Part shown: positions 26,049-34,419 of the stretch, in pieces
Numbering within the stretch: the first letter of the stretch is position 1
How the letters are laid out: every line of letters starts with the position of its first letter
DNA from: JAHZKN01 sp965250205
Lineage (GTDB): Bacteria > Pseudomonadota > Alphaproteobacteria > Rhizobiales > Hyphomicrobiaceae
Reading direction: 5' to 3'
Length of the DNA: 64,000 bases
Assembly (NCBI GenBank): GCA_965250205.1
Contig: CBDFNK010000023.1
Location: 648,424-712,423, forward strand
Notes under the pieces: model-generated
The model's database searches: none
What the model was told of the DNA's origin: nothing
Seen by the model: the letters and a program-made list of their open reading frames with translations, nothing else
Translations under genes and position numbers: made by a program

Positions 26049-27050
26049 TTAAGCTATGGCCTCTATGAACTTTTCGATACGCAGATCATGCCATGCCTGT
26101 TTTGACCCAAGGCCATGAAAACCAACATGTCCGCCACCTCGTGTAAGGCAAGGTTCGATGTTTTTTGGATGCATTTTTTGAAGCTCTCGATATGGCTTAT
26201 CAGGAATCCAAGGATCGTTATCAGCGTGAACCAATAGCGTTGGTATTGTGATTTTTTCTAGGTGCCTCATACCAGCTGTTTTCGAATAGTAATCATCAGC
26301 ATTTGAAAACCCATTGAGCGGTGCAATCACATCATTGTCGAATTCATAAATTGATCTTGCGCCACTGATCAATGCTCGCTGGTTGGCCTGATCCTGGCGA
26401 GCTAATCCAAGGTAGTCCTGCTTCATGCGCCGTAAAAGCCAACCATGATATGGCCAGTTTCTTGGCGTCATTAGACGTTGTGTTGCTTGCAGAGGCATGA
26501 TTGGCGCCGACACCGTCGCAGCGCCGATAAACAGGCTCGGGTCAGCGACCTGCGCCAAAAAGTTGATGAGAATATTACCGCCGAGCGAATAGCCAATGGG
26601 AAAAATTCCGTCTTTTTTGAGATTTGGATCGATGCTGGCAACAATGTCGTTTAAATCTGATGCGCGCCCAGCGTGATAATATTGGCTACACGACTTCCGT
26701 GACGATCCCGCACCCCTCAGGTTCACACGCAACACGCGGCGCCCTCTATCGAGATGAAACTTTGCTGAATTTCTCAGATAAGAACTGTCTGCACATCCTG
26801 TGAGACCGTGGATCAAAAGGATGAGCGGACTTTGCCCATGTAACAGCGGCGTCTCGAGTATGGCGGTCAACCTGTCGCCGGTGTCGTCTGATGCCGGAAT
26901 TTCCAGTGTGTTTGATGTGCCGGGTAGCGGCTCTGAAGCAAATAAAAAGCGATTTCTAAGTGTTTGAAGGTCACCGCCCCACCACGGGGCACGTTCAAAA
27001 AAACCATGACTAACAATTGGTTCTGAGTTCAGTGACACGACGTAATCCAA
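26049..27050 (-). CDS. Alpha/beta hydrolase, YheT family
   Basis: The 333 residues match the YheT/ABHD1-3 family: N-terminal APWWGGDLQTLRNRF element (family hallmark 'ahlQT'), oxyanion region LLIHGLTGCADSSY, nucleophile elbow IGYSLGGNI, acid VHADNDPWIP, and catalytic His in TRGGGHVGFHG. Members are esterases of unclear substrate. It is transcribed towards the AsmA gene, 34 nt downstream of the start of the membrane-protein gene's end; whether it shares the operon to its right is not clear. Confidence 0.88.
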   Translation of the reverse strand: MDYVVSLNSEPIVSHGFFERAPWWGGDLQTLRNRFLFASEPLPGTSNTLEIPASDDTGDRLTAILETPLLHGQSPLILLIHGLTGCADSSYLRNSAKFHLDRGRRVLRVNLRGAGSSRKSCSQYYHAGRASDLNDIVASIDPNLKKDGIFPIGYSLGGNILINFLAQVADPSLFIGAATVSAPIMPLQATQRLMTPRNWPYHGWLLRRMKQDYLGLARQDQANQRALISGARSIYEFDNDVIAPLNGFSNADDYYSKTAGMRHLEKITIPTLLVHADNDPWIPDKPYRELQKMHPKNIEPCLTRGGGHVGFHGLGSKQAWHDLRIEKFIEAIA

Positions 27051-27084
27051 TTAGCTCACGTGCCCCACGCGTTAGAGTGGCCGT

Positions 27085-27537
27085 TTAAAAACTCTGACCG
27101 CTCATCCGCCGTGCGATCAAAAATGCGGGCAACAAAATCAATGCCGCGATGGCTAACGAAAAATAACACATGGGTATCCCAGTTGACGTGACCGGACATG
27201 TTGGTCGACCTGTCAATTCAAGGGATGCTCCAATAAGCGCCATTAAGAACACCGGCACCCATCCAACAACAAACAACCACCCGACGTGTTTGATACCAAC
27301 TACCGTTGCGAGCGCCATCGCTGCATAGCCGAACCCGACAATATAACAAACACGGATGGGTCCAATGGCTGGACAGGGCTTTGTACCCTGCCATTGACTA
27401 AGAATAACCGGTGCCAATTGAACGAGTGCAAGAGCTGCAATTATGAATATAACGCTGAGGGCGACCGATGGCACAGATTTAGCGGTGACTCTCAAAACTA
27501 ACAACCTCGTTTTTGAAATCGCCGCTTTTCTCTTCAC
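27085..27537 (-). CDS. Hypothetical four-helix membrane protein
   Basis: Not recognised. About four hydrophobic helices: VALSVIFIIAALALVQLAPVI, VCYIVGFGYAAMALATVV, VGWLFVVGWVPVFLMALIG and LAIAALILLPAFLIA. Two Cys-containing loops (KPCPAIGPIRVCY and RPTCPVTSTGIPMCYF) may form disulfides outside the membrane. The longest frame overlaps the FG-GAP gene by 59 nt; a GTG at 27474 just after that gene's stop would avoid the overlap and still keep all helices. Third gene of the FG-GAP operon. Confidence 0.6.
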   Translation of the reverse strand: MKRKAAISKTRLLVLRVTAKSVPSVALSVIFIIAALALVQLAPVILSQWQGTKPCPAIGPIRVCYIVGFGYAAMALATVVGIKHVGWLFVVGWVPVFLMALIGASLELTGRPTCPVTSTGIPMCYFSLAIAALILLPAFLIARRMSGQSF

Positions 27538-29098
27538 GCGACCCGTCGATGTAACTCACGGAAACCTTGGTTGCCGTCGCACCAGCCAATCCTACGGTAA
27601 TGACCCGGGATGAATCTGAGCAAAGACCTTCGCCGGAGACATAGAATTTTGTAATCTCGCGACCGTCGTTCAACATCACGTTTATCACCGCTCCGATTGA
27701 GCGAACCGTTGCTGGCAACTTCACTTTCAGATGGCCATGTTCACCGCCCTTGCTGAGAAATGCTTTTGAGCGCCCAGCTAAATTGACATGAACAATGTCC
27801 GGGTATCCATCGCCATTAAAATCGGACGTAATCGGCGCGATCGAGTAATGCTTGTTTATGACGCCAGCCTTCGCACCAATCGCCGCAAATTCTCCGGACG
27901 GAGTTTGAACGAGAACACGTCCGGGCAAGCGCATGAATTGCAACTTATGCAATGGCAGAGCTACGTAGTTTTCTGATACAATAAGGTCTTCGCGTCCATC
28001 AAGATTGAGATCGGAGAATACAGCTCCCCATGAGAATTCATAATTAGCTAATTTCGCCTCATTGGCGGCATCGTTAAATTTGAACCCGCCACGGTTCTTA
28101 AGCAGTATCCATTTCCAGTTGTTGGTTTGATCTTCACGAAGATCACCGCGCAGTAAAAAGTTTGGTGGTGTTGAGCCCACATTGGAAATGAAGAAATCAA
28201 CGAGCCCATTCTGGTCGTAGTCGGCGACCGCAATGCCCATTGGATAGGAATAGAATTTCGAATTGGGATTGTCCTCGTTGGAAAACTTTCCGGCACCATC
28301 GTTTTTCCATGTCCGCACCTGGCCCGTGTCATGCGCGACGACGAGATCAAGATCATTGTCGCGATCGACATCCATAAAAACAGATTGAAACGTATTGTGC
28401 TTATAGTAGAGGCCAGCGTCCTTGGTTTTATCTTCAAACGTGTTGTCGCCGCGATTGATGAGAAGAGCGCTTGTGCCACCATACCCATCTTTGTTGAAAA
28501 TATTTTGTCCTTCGGCAAGATCGTTGCGAATATAACCCGATACGAACATGTCGAAATGCCCATCTTTGTTGACGTCCGCAACGGCAACTGACAGCGGTGT
28601 TGTATCTTTACTCAATGGTGCATCAAGCTTGGCGGATGAAAACTTTCCACCGGTGCTTGTGTGTAACCACAGCCCGTCCTCGCGGGCAACAATGAGGTCT
28701 TCAGTACCGTCGCCATTGACGTCGAGTACAACGGATCCGTGACTAAGCACTGTTGCAGGTTTTGTAATTCCCCCTGCATTATCAATCGCGACGAATTTTT
28801 TGCCATCAAAGCGAAACAGTCCATCGGATTGCCCCCGTCCTCCGCCGAGAAACAATTCGTTGACACCATCGCCATCAATATCGATGGCGGCACTTGCCAC
28901 AAAAGGTAACGACTGGCTGCCGTCATACCTGTGATCAAATGGGATGGTGGTCTCAGAGAATTTTGGGATGACCGTGCCAGCTAAATCAACGTCATAATCG
29001 ATTTGGCGATCGTAAGTTGTTTTTCCGATCACTCCGAGCACAAGCAATACCGCCAGACCAACGACGCTCAGCGCGGCATATTTTGCAATTTTTATCAT
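27479..29098 (-). CDS. FG-GAP/VCBS repeat protein with ASPIC/UnbV C-terminal domain (CRTAC1-like)
   Basis: From the ATG at 29098 (MIKIAKYAAL), 539 residues. One N-terminal membrane anchor (LSVVGLAVLLVLGVIG) is followed by seven Asp-rich Ca2+-type motifs, including DIDGDGVNE, DVNGDGTED, DVNKDGHFD, DVDRDNDLD, DYDQNGLVD, DLNLDGRED and DFNGDGYPD: a seven-bladed integrin-like propeller on the outside. The end (SIGAVINVMLNDGREITKF to YIDGSREEKSGDF) matches the ASPIC/UnbV domain. Such proteins are common in environmental bacteria without known role. The start overlaps the stop of the upstream membrane-protein gene (ATGA). Confidence 0.85.
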   Translation of the reverse strand: MIKIAKYAALSVVGLAVLLVLGVIGKTTYDRQIDYDVDLAGTVIPKFSETTIPFDHRYDGSQSLPFVASAAIDIDGDGVNELFLGGGRGQSDGLFRFDGKKFVAIDNAGGITKPATVLSHGSVVLDVNGDGTEDLIVAREDGLWLHTSTGGKFSSAKLDAPLSKDTTPLSVAVADVNKDGHFDMFVSGYIRNDLAEGQNIFNKDGYGGTSALLINRGDNTFEDKTKDAGLYYKHNTFQSVFMDVDRDNDLDLVVAHDTGQVRTWKNDGAGKFSNEDNPNSKFYSYPMGIAVADYDQNGLVDFFISNVGSTPPNFLLRGDLREDQTNNWKWILLKNRGGFKFNDAANEAKLANYEFSWGAVFSDLNLDGREDLIVSENYVALPLHKLQFMRLPGRVLVQTPSGEFAAIGAKAGVINKHYSIAPITSDFNGDGYPDIVHVNLAGRSKAFLSKGGEHGHLKVKLPATVRSIGAVINVMLNDGREITKFYVSGEGLCSDSSRVITVGLAGATATKVSVSYIDGSREEKSGDFKNEVVSFESHR

Positions 29099-29754
29099 TG
29101 CGAAGCTCCATTGAATTTTCGGACTGCGATCAGGGTTGAAACCGTGAAAATTACGAAAAAGGCGACGTTCAGCGCGATCGGCATGAGATATTTTCCAACC
29201 GATGGCGCGAGCCAAAAGATAAAGAAACTTGCCAAGATCAATAGAATTGGATTGAGAACGGCCATCCATTTTGGATATCTACTGCGACCGGTTAATGACA
29301 ACCAAACCAGAATGACCGAAACCGCCAAAATGGCGATCCGCGTCGCGGTCAACAATGTATCGTATCGCAGCTCATAGAGTGAAAGAGCAGGTGCCAAATC
29401 TACGCCGCTGTTTGAATTTACAAGCATTGCTGCAGTCGCCCGCGAGCCAATCCATACGGCACCAACGATGCATCCGTAGCTCATGGCAAAAAACAAAACC
29501 TTGGCCCAAAATTGATTGGCCGAGCGAAGCATGAGACAGAGATGCCAGGCACCAACTACGTACAGCGGTGCGCCCAGAACACCGATAAAGTGGCCTAATG
29601 TCGCTTGGGATTCGCTGACACCGTTAAAAAATTCAAAACCTTGGCCGTAACGAGCAAGCGGATCAAAATGGAGCAAAAACTCACCCGTTCCGACCATAGC
29701 CGCAGCGGCAATACCGACGATCCCAGTTAGGATGACTTGTTGTCGTTCTGTCAT
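29095..29754 (-). CDS. Multi-pass membrane protein, DUF6796-like
   Basis: From the ATG at 29754 (GGAGG 5 nt upstream), 219 residues with about six hydrophobic helices: VILTGIVGIAAAAMVGTGEF, FIGVLGAPLYVVGAWHLCL, VLFFAMSYGCIVGAVWIG, IAILAVSVILVWLSL, NPILLILASFFIFWLAP and PIALNVAFFVIFTVSTLIAV. The pattern resembles the uncharacterised DUF6796 family; this is recalled, not computed. First gene of the operon, translationally coupled (ATGA) to the FG-GAP/UnbV gene. Confidence 0.6.
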   Translation of the reverse strand: MTERQQVILTGIVGIAAAAMVGTGEFLLHFDPLARYGQGFEFFNGVSESQATLGHFIGVLGAPLYVVGAWHLCLMLRSANQFWAKVLFFAMSYGCIVGAVWIGSRATAAMLVNSNSGVDLAPALSLYELRYDTLLTATRIAILAVSVILVWLSLTGRSRYPKWMAVLNPILLILASFFIFWLAPSVGKYLMPIALNVAFFVIFTVSTLIAVRKFNGASQ

Positions 29755-30073
29755 AGGTCCTCCGGTCCCCCAAAAAAAAATCACGGCACGCAACCATTAC
29801 CATTACCATGATCATGGATGTCCTACAGACGAAAAAGGTTACGTAGACTTAGATCTTTGCATTTGGAATAACGACTGACGTCGGATAGATCGCCATAATA
29901 ATATTTGCGCGCAGCAAAATGGCCGCTCTAAGTGCCTTTGTAATTACCAATCGTGCCTAATTTTTGTGCGTATAACAGAGGACAGAGAGAACTGTCCGCT
30001 TTGGGTCTGTGATCCGGAGATGTGCGGATATCTCAGTCAAACAGCGGCAAAGCTTATCGCACTGGAAGATGTT
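29755..30073. other. Intergenic stretch right of the FG-GAP operon
   Basis: No gene supported. It should contain the leftward promoter of the FG-GAP operon. A run of nine A on the + strand (29769-29777, nine T in the mRNA sense) lies just upstream of the ribosome site, and a CCATGATCATGG palindrome at about 29805-29816. Confidence 0.4.
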
Positions 30074-30319
30074 TCAATCCCTGCTGCCGCCGTTGTAGCG
30101 TTGTGTGGGGTTGGTGCGGCGGTAATAATGAAGCAGCCAGATGCGCACAGCACTTGAAAGGCCATCGGCTTGGCGTGTGGTGTCTATTGTTTCAACAAGT
30201 TTGGCGAGTGATACACCTTCTGTGTCAGCGGCCTGCTTGAGGGCGTCCCAAAACGGCGCCTCAAGGGATATTGAGGTGCGGTGCCCTTTGATGTTGAAGG
30301 AGCGTTTTAAGGGTCGCAT
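30074..30319 (-). CDS. Ribbon-helix-helix domain protein
   Basis: 81 residues. The N-terminal KRSFNIKGHRTSISLEAPFWDALKQAADTEGVSLAKLV fits the RHH_4 family: one DNA-binding beta strand (HRTSISLE) and two helices. In related genomes a gene of this family stands next to fumC and sspB, which matches here. The target is unknown; autoregulation is plausible. It lies 114 nt downstream of fumC on the same strand. Confidence 0.78.
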   Translation of the reverse strand: MRPLKRSFNIKGHRTSISLEAPFWDALKQAADTEGVSLAKLVETIDTTRQADGLSSAVRIWLLHYYRRTNPTQRYNGGSRD

Positions 30320-30433
30320 GGGGCCGCTGGGGTTTTGGATGCCAATGGGGATTGAAGAAGGTGCCCAAAGATCGCGGATGCGAATCTAGCAGGCAGTCCA
30401 TCATCTTTTCACGCCCGCCCGCCCGCTGCAATG

Positions 30434-31822
30434 CTAAGCGGGTGCGATCATCTTGGCAGGATCAACAATTTCAGAAAATTCTTCATCTGTAACGTAACCG
30501 CCGCCAACAGCTTCTTCTCTAAGTGTTGTGCCATTGCGGTGCGCTGTTTTGGCAATTTTTGCAGCGTTGTCATAGCCAATCTTGGGGGCAAGCGCGGTGA
30601 CCAACATTAACGAGCGTTCAAGGCCCGCTTTGATATTGTCTTCCCGCGGCTCAATACCCGCAACACACTTGTCGGCAAAGGAGATAGCGGCATCTGACAT
30701 CAGCCGAACAGATTGCAGGAAGTTGTACGCCATCACGGGGTTATAAACGTTGAGTTCGAAGTGACCTTGGCTGCCAGCAAAGGTCATTGTGGTGTTATTG
30801 CCCATGATTTGTGCACACACCTGTGTCATGGCCTCGCACTGTGTTGGGTTGACCTTGCCTGGCATGATGGATGAGCCGGGCTCGTTTTCAGGCAACGCCA
30901 GTTCGCCAAGGCCGGAGCGCGGTCCAGAGCCCAAAAACCGAATGTCGTTGGCGATCTTAAACAGTGCCATGGCAACCGAGGTGATGGCGCCGTGGCTAAA
31001 CACCATCGCGTCATGGGCGGCCAGCGCTTCAAACTTGTTGGGTGCAGTTGAAAACGGCAGGCCGGTCAGCTTGGTGACGTTCTCTGCAACTTTTTCTGCA
31101 AATCCAAGCGGCGCATTGAGGCCCGTTCCAACAGCAGTGCCGCCTTGCGCCAGTTCGAGCAATCCAGACAACGTGTTCTCAATACGATGGATGCCGTTTT
31201 CGAGTTGCTGGGTGTAGCCAGAAAACTCCTGGCCCAGGGTGAGGGGTGTTGCATCTTGGGTGTGCGTACGGCCAATCTTGATGATGTCGCCCCACATCCG
31301 CGCTTTGTGGTTCAGTGCTTCGTGCAGATAGTGCAGGGCAGGCAGCAAGGTGTCGTGCACGTCCTGGGCCGCTGCAATGTGCATCGCGGTTGGAAAGGTG
31401 TCGTTTGACGATTGGCTCATGTTGACGTGATCGTTGGGGTGAACCGGGCTTTTTGAGCCCATCTCACCGCCGAGAATCTCAATCGCACGATTAGAGATGA
31501 CTTCGTTGGCATTCATGTTTGATTGCGTGCCGGAGCCTGTTTGCCAAACGACAAGCGGGAAATGGTCATTCAGTTTTCCCTCTATAACTTCTTGTGCAGC
31601 CTGCTTGATGGCTTGGCCAAGTGGTGCATCAAGGCGCTTTAAGGACACGTTGGCGTCAGCCGTGGCGTGTTTGACAATGCCAAGTGCGCGCACGATTGGT
31701 GTGGGCATTGTTTCCCAGCCAATTTTGAAATTACCAAGCGAGCGTTGCGCCTGTGCGCCCCAATACCTGTCGTTCGGCACATCAATGGCACCAAAGGTAT
31801 CTGTTTCTTTGCGGCTGGTCAT
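30434..31822 (-). CDS. fumC: Fumarate hydratase class II
   Basis: Reversible hydration of fumarate to L-malate in the TCA cycle; oxygen-stable, iron-free homotetramer. 462 residues, normal. Visible: TDTFGAIDVPNDRYWGAQ at the start, GSGTQSNMNANEV, the SQSSNDTFPTAMH region, IGRTHTQDATPLTLGQEF with catalytic His, and the superfamily signature GSSIMPGKVNPTQ. It is followed by the RHH gene and separated from sspB by the toxin-antitoxin pair. Confidence 0.96.
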   Translation of the reverse strand: MTSRKETDTFGAIDVPNDRYWGAQAQRSLGNFKIGWETMPTPIVRALGIVKHATADANVSLKRLDAPLGQAIKQAAQEVIEGKLNDHFPLVVWQTGSGTQSNMNANEVISNRAIEILGGEMGSKSPVHPNDHVNMSQSSNDTFPTAMHIAAAQDVHDTLLPALHYLHEALNHKARMWGDIIKIGRTHTQDATPLTLGQEFSGYTQQLENGIHRIENTLSGLLELAQGGTAVGTGLNAPLGFAEKVAENVTKLTGLPFSTAPNKFEALAAHDAMVFSHGAITSVAMALFKIANDIRFLGSGPRSGLGELALPENEPGSSIMPGKVNPTQCEAMTQVCAQIMGNNTTMTFAGSQGHFELNVYNPVMAYNFLQSVRLMSDAAISFADKCVAGIEPREDNIKAGLERSLMLVTALAPKIGYDNAAKIAKTAHRNGTTLREEAVGGGYVTDEEFSEIVDPAKMIAPA

Positions 31823-32131
31823 TTGTGGTCAGTCCTTGGATTTAAGATGAGCGATGCAGAGACTGTCTCGCTTTTCATAGCTTGTGAGACGACTTCGGAT
31901 ATTTCGGCTGGGGTGGAGGGGCTGCTAGTCGTCGTCTAGTTGCCGCCAAAAGTCCCGAAAATGGTGTGTTCGTCTATAGTTAACAGCCTTTTACGGTCAA
32001 CCTATGCAAGCATAAGTTCGCTGAAGCGTTACATATATTTCACTTGTTGCATATATTGCATTTATTGTAGGCTATGGGCTAGATGTAGCTTCGCCGGTCA
32101 AGTGCTGCGTAACCTAAGAGGAGGGTTTTGC
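31823..32131. promoter_or_regulatory. AT-rich promoter/operator region of the toxin-antitoxin pair
   Basis: No gene. It separates divergent fumC and the antitoxin gene. An inverted repeat TATGC-AA-GCATA lies at 32003-32014, followed by AT-rich repeats (TTGCATATATTGCA and TTTATTG near 32047-32067) unlike the surrounding GC-rich DNA. Autoregulation by the antitoxin would be expected at such a site. GAGGAGGG before 32132 is a strong ribosome site. Confidence 0.45.
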
Positions 32132-32578
32132 ATGGCAACGAATAAAGACAACAACACCCCAGTGTTGCCAACACCTCAGCTGATGGCACACGTAAAAAAT
32201 CTACTGCAACACCTAGATGATGACGGGGCACGCTTTGTTCTATGGGACAAAGAGGAAGGGCAGCCAATTGAATTGAGCGAGGAGTTGTTCGATTTGTTGC
32301 GTCGATTGTTGATTGACCTATCCCAGAACAGAGCCGTTTCTATATTGCCGCACGCAACAGAATTGACGACGGTGCAAGCTGCTGAATATCTGCAAGTTTC
32401 CAGGCCGCACTTAATCAAGCTCATTGATGCGGGTGCAATAGAGTGCCGTATGGTTGGTACGCACCGCCGTATCAAGTTGTCTGACCTTATCGACTACCGG
32501 GCCCAATTAGCGAAGGACAGTGAGGAGGCACGAGAAAGACTCACCAAGGAAGCCGAGACACTAGGGTGGGGCTACTGA
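32132..32578 (+). CDS. Antitoxin with excisionase-type helix-turn-helix
   Basis: From the ATG at 32132 (after GAGGAGGG), 149 residues. The N-terminal half is helical; the C-terminal half holds a MerR/excisionase-type HTH (TTVQAAEYLQVSRPHLIKLI, then GAIECRMVGTHRRIKLSDLIDY). This protein type commonly precedes PIN toxins. The toxin ATG starts 4 nt after the stop. The frame is open further upstream to 31940, but those residues lack coding character. Likely role: neutralise the PIN toxin and repress the operon. Confidence 0.83.
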   Translation: MATNKDNNTPVLPTPQLMAHVKNLLQHLDDDGARFVLWDKEEGQPIELSEELFDLLRRLLIDLSQNRAVSILPHATELTTVQAAEYLQVSRPHLIKLIDAGAIECRMVGTHRRIKLSDLIDYRAQLAKDSEEARERLTKEAETLGWGY

Positions 32579-32582
32579 CGGG

Positions 32583-33152
32583 ATGGCAACCTACACAGCA
32601 ATCATCGACGCGAATGTACTATATTCCATCCCAATAACAGATTTAACCATTGAATTAGCGTCGACGGGGCTGTTCCGTGTCCGATGGTCTGATCATATTC
32701 ACGACGAATGGGTGCGTAATGTCATCAAGGACCGTCCAGACCTTAGCGAAGACAATATAAAGCGCCGTCGTGACGCAATGGACGCTGCCATCCCTCAAGC
32801 ACTTGTGACTGGATATGAAAAGTTAATAGATGCTGTTGAATTACCGGACCCTGATGACCAACATGTATTCGCAGCAGCCATTGTAGGGCGGGCGGATGTC
32901 ATCGTGACGTTCAATTTAGACCACTTCCCAGCACAAGAACTTTTACCTTTCGGTCTAGAGGCGCAGCATCCCGATGAATTTTTGAATTATCAACGCACGT
33001 TGGCTGAAACGCTTTTTTTACAATGTGCTAAAAAGGTCCGCGGGCGGTTATCCCAACCAAAATACGACGTTGATGCATATATTGCTCACCTACAGTCATG
33101 TCAGCTACAAGTGATCGCGGCCGAGTTAAAGAAAGCAAGAGCCCTAATATAG
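32583..33152 (+). CDS. PIN-domain toxin (ribonuclease)
   Basis: 189 residues. PIN-domain acidic residues are visible: Asp in AIIDANVLY, Glu in HIHDEWVRN, Asp in PDPDDQHVF and Asp in TFNLDHFP. Such toxins cleave RNA with Mg2+ when freed from the antitoxin. This longer subtype (about 190 residues) often pairs with an excisionase-like antitoxin, as here. The pair sits between fumC and sspB, which are frequent neighbours in this order, so it probably inserted there. It ends 31 nt before the convergent sspB stop. Confidence 0.86.
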   Translation: MATYTAIIDANVLYSIPITDLTIELASTGLFRVRWSDHIHDEWVRNVIKDRPDLSEDNIKRRRDAMDAAIPQALVTGYEKLIDAVELPDPDDQHVFAAAIVGRADVIVTFNLDHFPAQELLPFGLEAQHPDEFLNYQRTLAETLFLQCAKKVRGRLSQPKYDVDAYIAHLQSCQLQVIAAELKKARALI

Positions 33153-33183
33153 GATATGCTTATGCTATGGATCTAAATTTAAT

Positions 33184-33855
33184 CTAGGTCTGTTTTTTGC
33201 GAAAAGCGTCGAGACGTAGGATTTGTGCGCCCTCAGTTGCCGACGCGACCTCTTCGGTATCAAGCACGTTAGGCTCTTCTTCAAATGGGTCATCTTTTAC
33301 GACTTGCGTATCATTTTCTGTACGGCCATTTGCTTCGACGGGCGCATCGCTGTGTTCGCGCAACGGCTCAACGGGTCGTTGTGGCGCACGCACCAGTTCT
33401 GGACCATTGCGCAATTTAGTGTCCGCATCGACGTTGCCATCATGTGGACCAGCAAAGGGGTGTAACTCAGAGTCTGTGTTTGAGGCGACGGTATCGGGGT
33501 CTTCAAATTGAAGTCCGTAGCGCACACTTGGATCAAAAAACACTTTAATGGCTTTGAATGGAACCACGAGGCGTTCAGGAATGCCATCAAAGGTCAGCTT
33601 AACTTCAAACCCGTTTTCGTTGACGCTGAGCTCGCGAAACCGATGCTGAAGGACAATCGTCATTTCGGATGGGTATTTTTCTTTGAGACGTCGCGACAAC
33701 GACACGTCTTCAGCGCAGGTATCAAACGAAATGTAGAAGTGATGTTCGCCCGGCAGGCCAGACTTTGCCGTTTTCTCTAAAACGGAACGGACCAAGCCTC
33801 GCATAGCAGATTGTGCAAGCGCTTCGTAGTCAATGTGCGGGGGTTCGACAGTCAT
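33184..33855 (-). CDS. sspB: ClpXP adaptor SspB, alphaproteobacterial type
   Basis: Adaptor that binds the ssrA tag and delivers tagged proteins to ClpXP. The folded domain occupies about residues 1-130 (GEHHFYISFDTCAEDVSLS, then RLVVPFKAIKVFFDPSVRYGLQFE). A long acidic, disordered linker follows, then a short basic-hydrophobic tail (AQILRLDAFRKKQT) like the ClpX-docking tail of alpha-type SspB. 223 residues. It lies directly downstream of ssrA on the same strand, with a terminator between. Confidence 0.92.
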   Translation of the reverse strand: MTVEPPHIDYEALAQSAMRGLVRSVLEKTAKSGLPGEHHFYISFDTCAEDVSLSRRLKEKYPSEMTIVLQHRFRELSVNENGFEVKLTFDGIPERLVVPFKAIKVFFDPSVRYGLQFEDPDTVASNTDSELHPFAGPHDGNVDADTKLRNGPELVRAPQRPVEPLREHSDAPVEANGRTENDTQVVKDDPFEEEPNVLDTEEVASATEGAQILRLDAFRKKQT

Positions 33856-33914
33856 AAATTAGTGTATCGTTCTTTAGGTCCCAAGCTGTCTCAAATGCTT
33901 ACCGATTCTCGACA

Positions 33915-33953
33915 GCAACAAAAGTGGAGGGCTTCTGTTGCCCGGTGCCCTCC
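33915..33953 (-). terminator. Rho-independent terminator of ssrA
   Basis: On the minus strand GGAGGGC (33953-33947) pairs with GCCCTCC (33932-33926), followed by ACTTTTGTTG. Seven perfect base pairs then a T-rich stretch, between the 3' end of ssrA and the sspB start. Confidence 0.75.
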
Positions 33954-33954
33954 G

Positions 33955-34345
33955 TTACCGCGCCTTAACCGGCTAGGGCTAAGGACTTAGATTGAGGCTC
34001 TTGGCACTGCATTAAGCAGCGAGTTGAGCTTCAGCATAGTTGTCATTTGCAACTATTCAGATGGCCCGATATCGGTGGTACCATGCCGAGCAAAAGATCA
34101 CCCTTTACGCCCTCGTCGATCCTAGTTCGCCCCCATCAACCGCCCACTGTCCAAGCGACACGTTGGTTAGGTTTGTCTCATTGTCCGTCTGCACTTTGTA
34201 AAAGACTGCTCAGTCTTTTGTCAGACTTTGTGGGCCAATGAGCCGATGGTGGAGGCGCCGGGTACTGCCCCCGGGTCCGAATGGTTTATTTCGATGTCCA
34301 TTTATCGCCATAGCCGGACGAATCCGGCACTTTCAAATATAGGGT
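33955..34345 (-). ncRNA. ssrA: Transfer-messenger RNA, circularly permuted two-piece form
   Basis: On the minus strand the acceptor piece comes first and ends at 34247 with a T-arm-like stretch (GGACCCGGGGGCAG) and GCGCCTCCACCA. An intervening spacer of about 112 nt follows, then the coding piece starts at 34134 with GGGGGCGAACTAGGATCGAC. The two ends pair as a 7-bp acceptor stem containing G3-U70, the alanine identity element. The tag frame (34050-34012) reads ANDNYAEAQLAA then TAA. This permuted order is known for alphaproteobacteria. The 5' end of the acceptor piece (about 34345) is uncertain. Rescues stalled ribosomes and tags products for ClpXP via SspB. Confidence 0.94.
34012..34050 (-). 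other. ssrA tag-peptide reading frame
   Basis: GCA at 34050 is the resume codon; the twelve codons give ANDNYAEAQLAA followed by TAA. The AND start, YAE middle and terminal LAA (ClpX recognition) match alphaproteobacterial tags; the AND...Y part is what SspB contacts. Confidence 0.94.
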
Positions 34346-34419
34346 CAAAGCCTGGAAATTAAAAGGGTTTACCCCTTTAGCGACGGTCGATAGGCCGGTC
34401 GGCACAGTATTTTGCGCCT

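Noticed and set aside
30030..30240. Open frames on the + strand at 29966-30240 overlapping the RHH gene
   Set aside because: They are in the shadow of a well-supported minus-strand RHH protein and have no family likeness.
34047..34241. 64-residue frame on the + strand across the ssrA region
   Set aside because: The region is fully explained by the permuted tmRNA on the minus strand.
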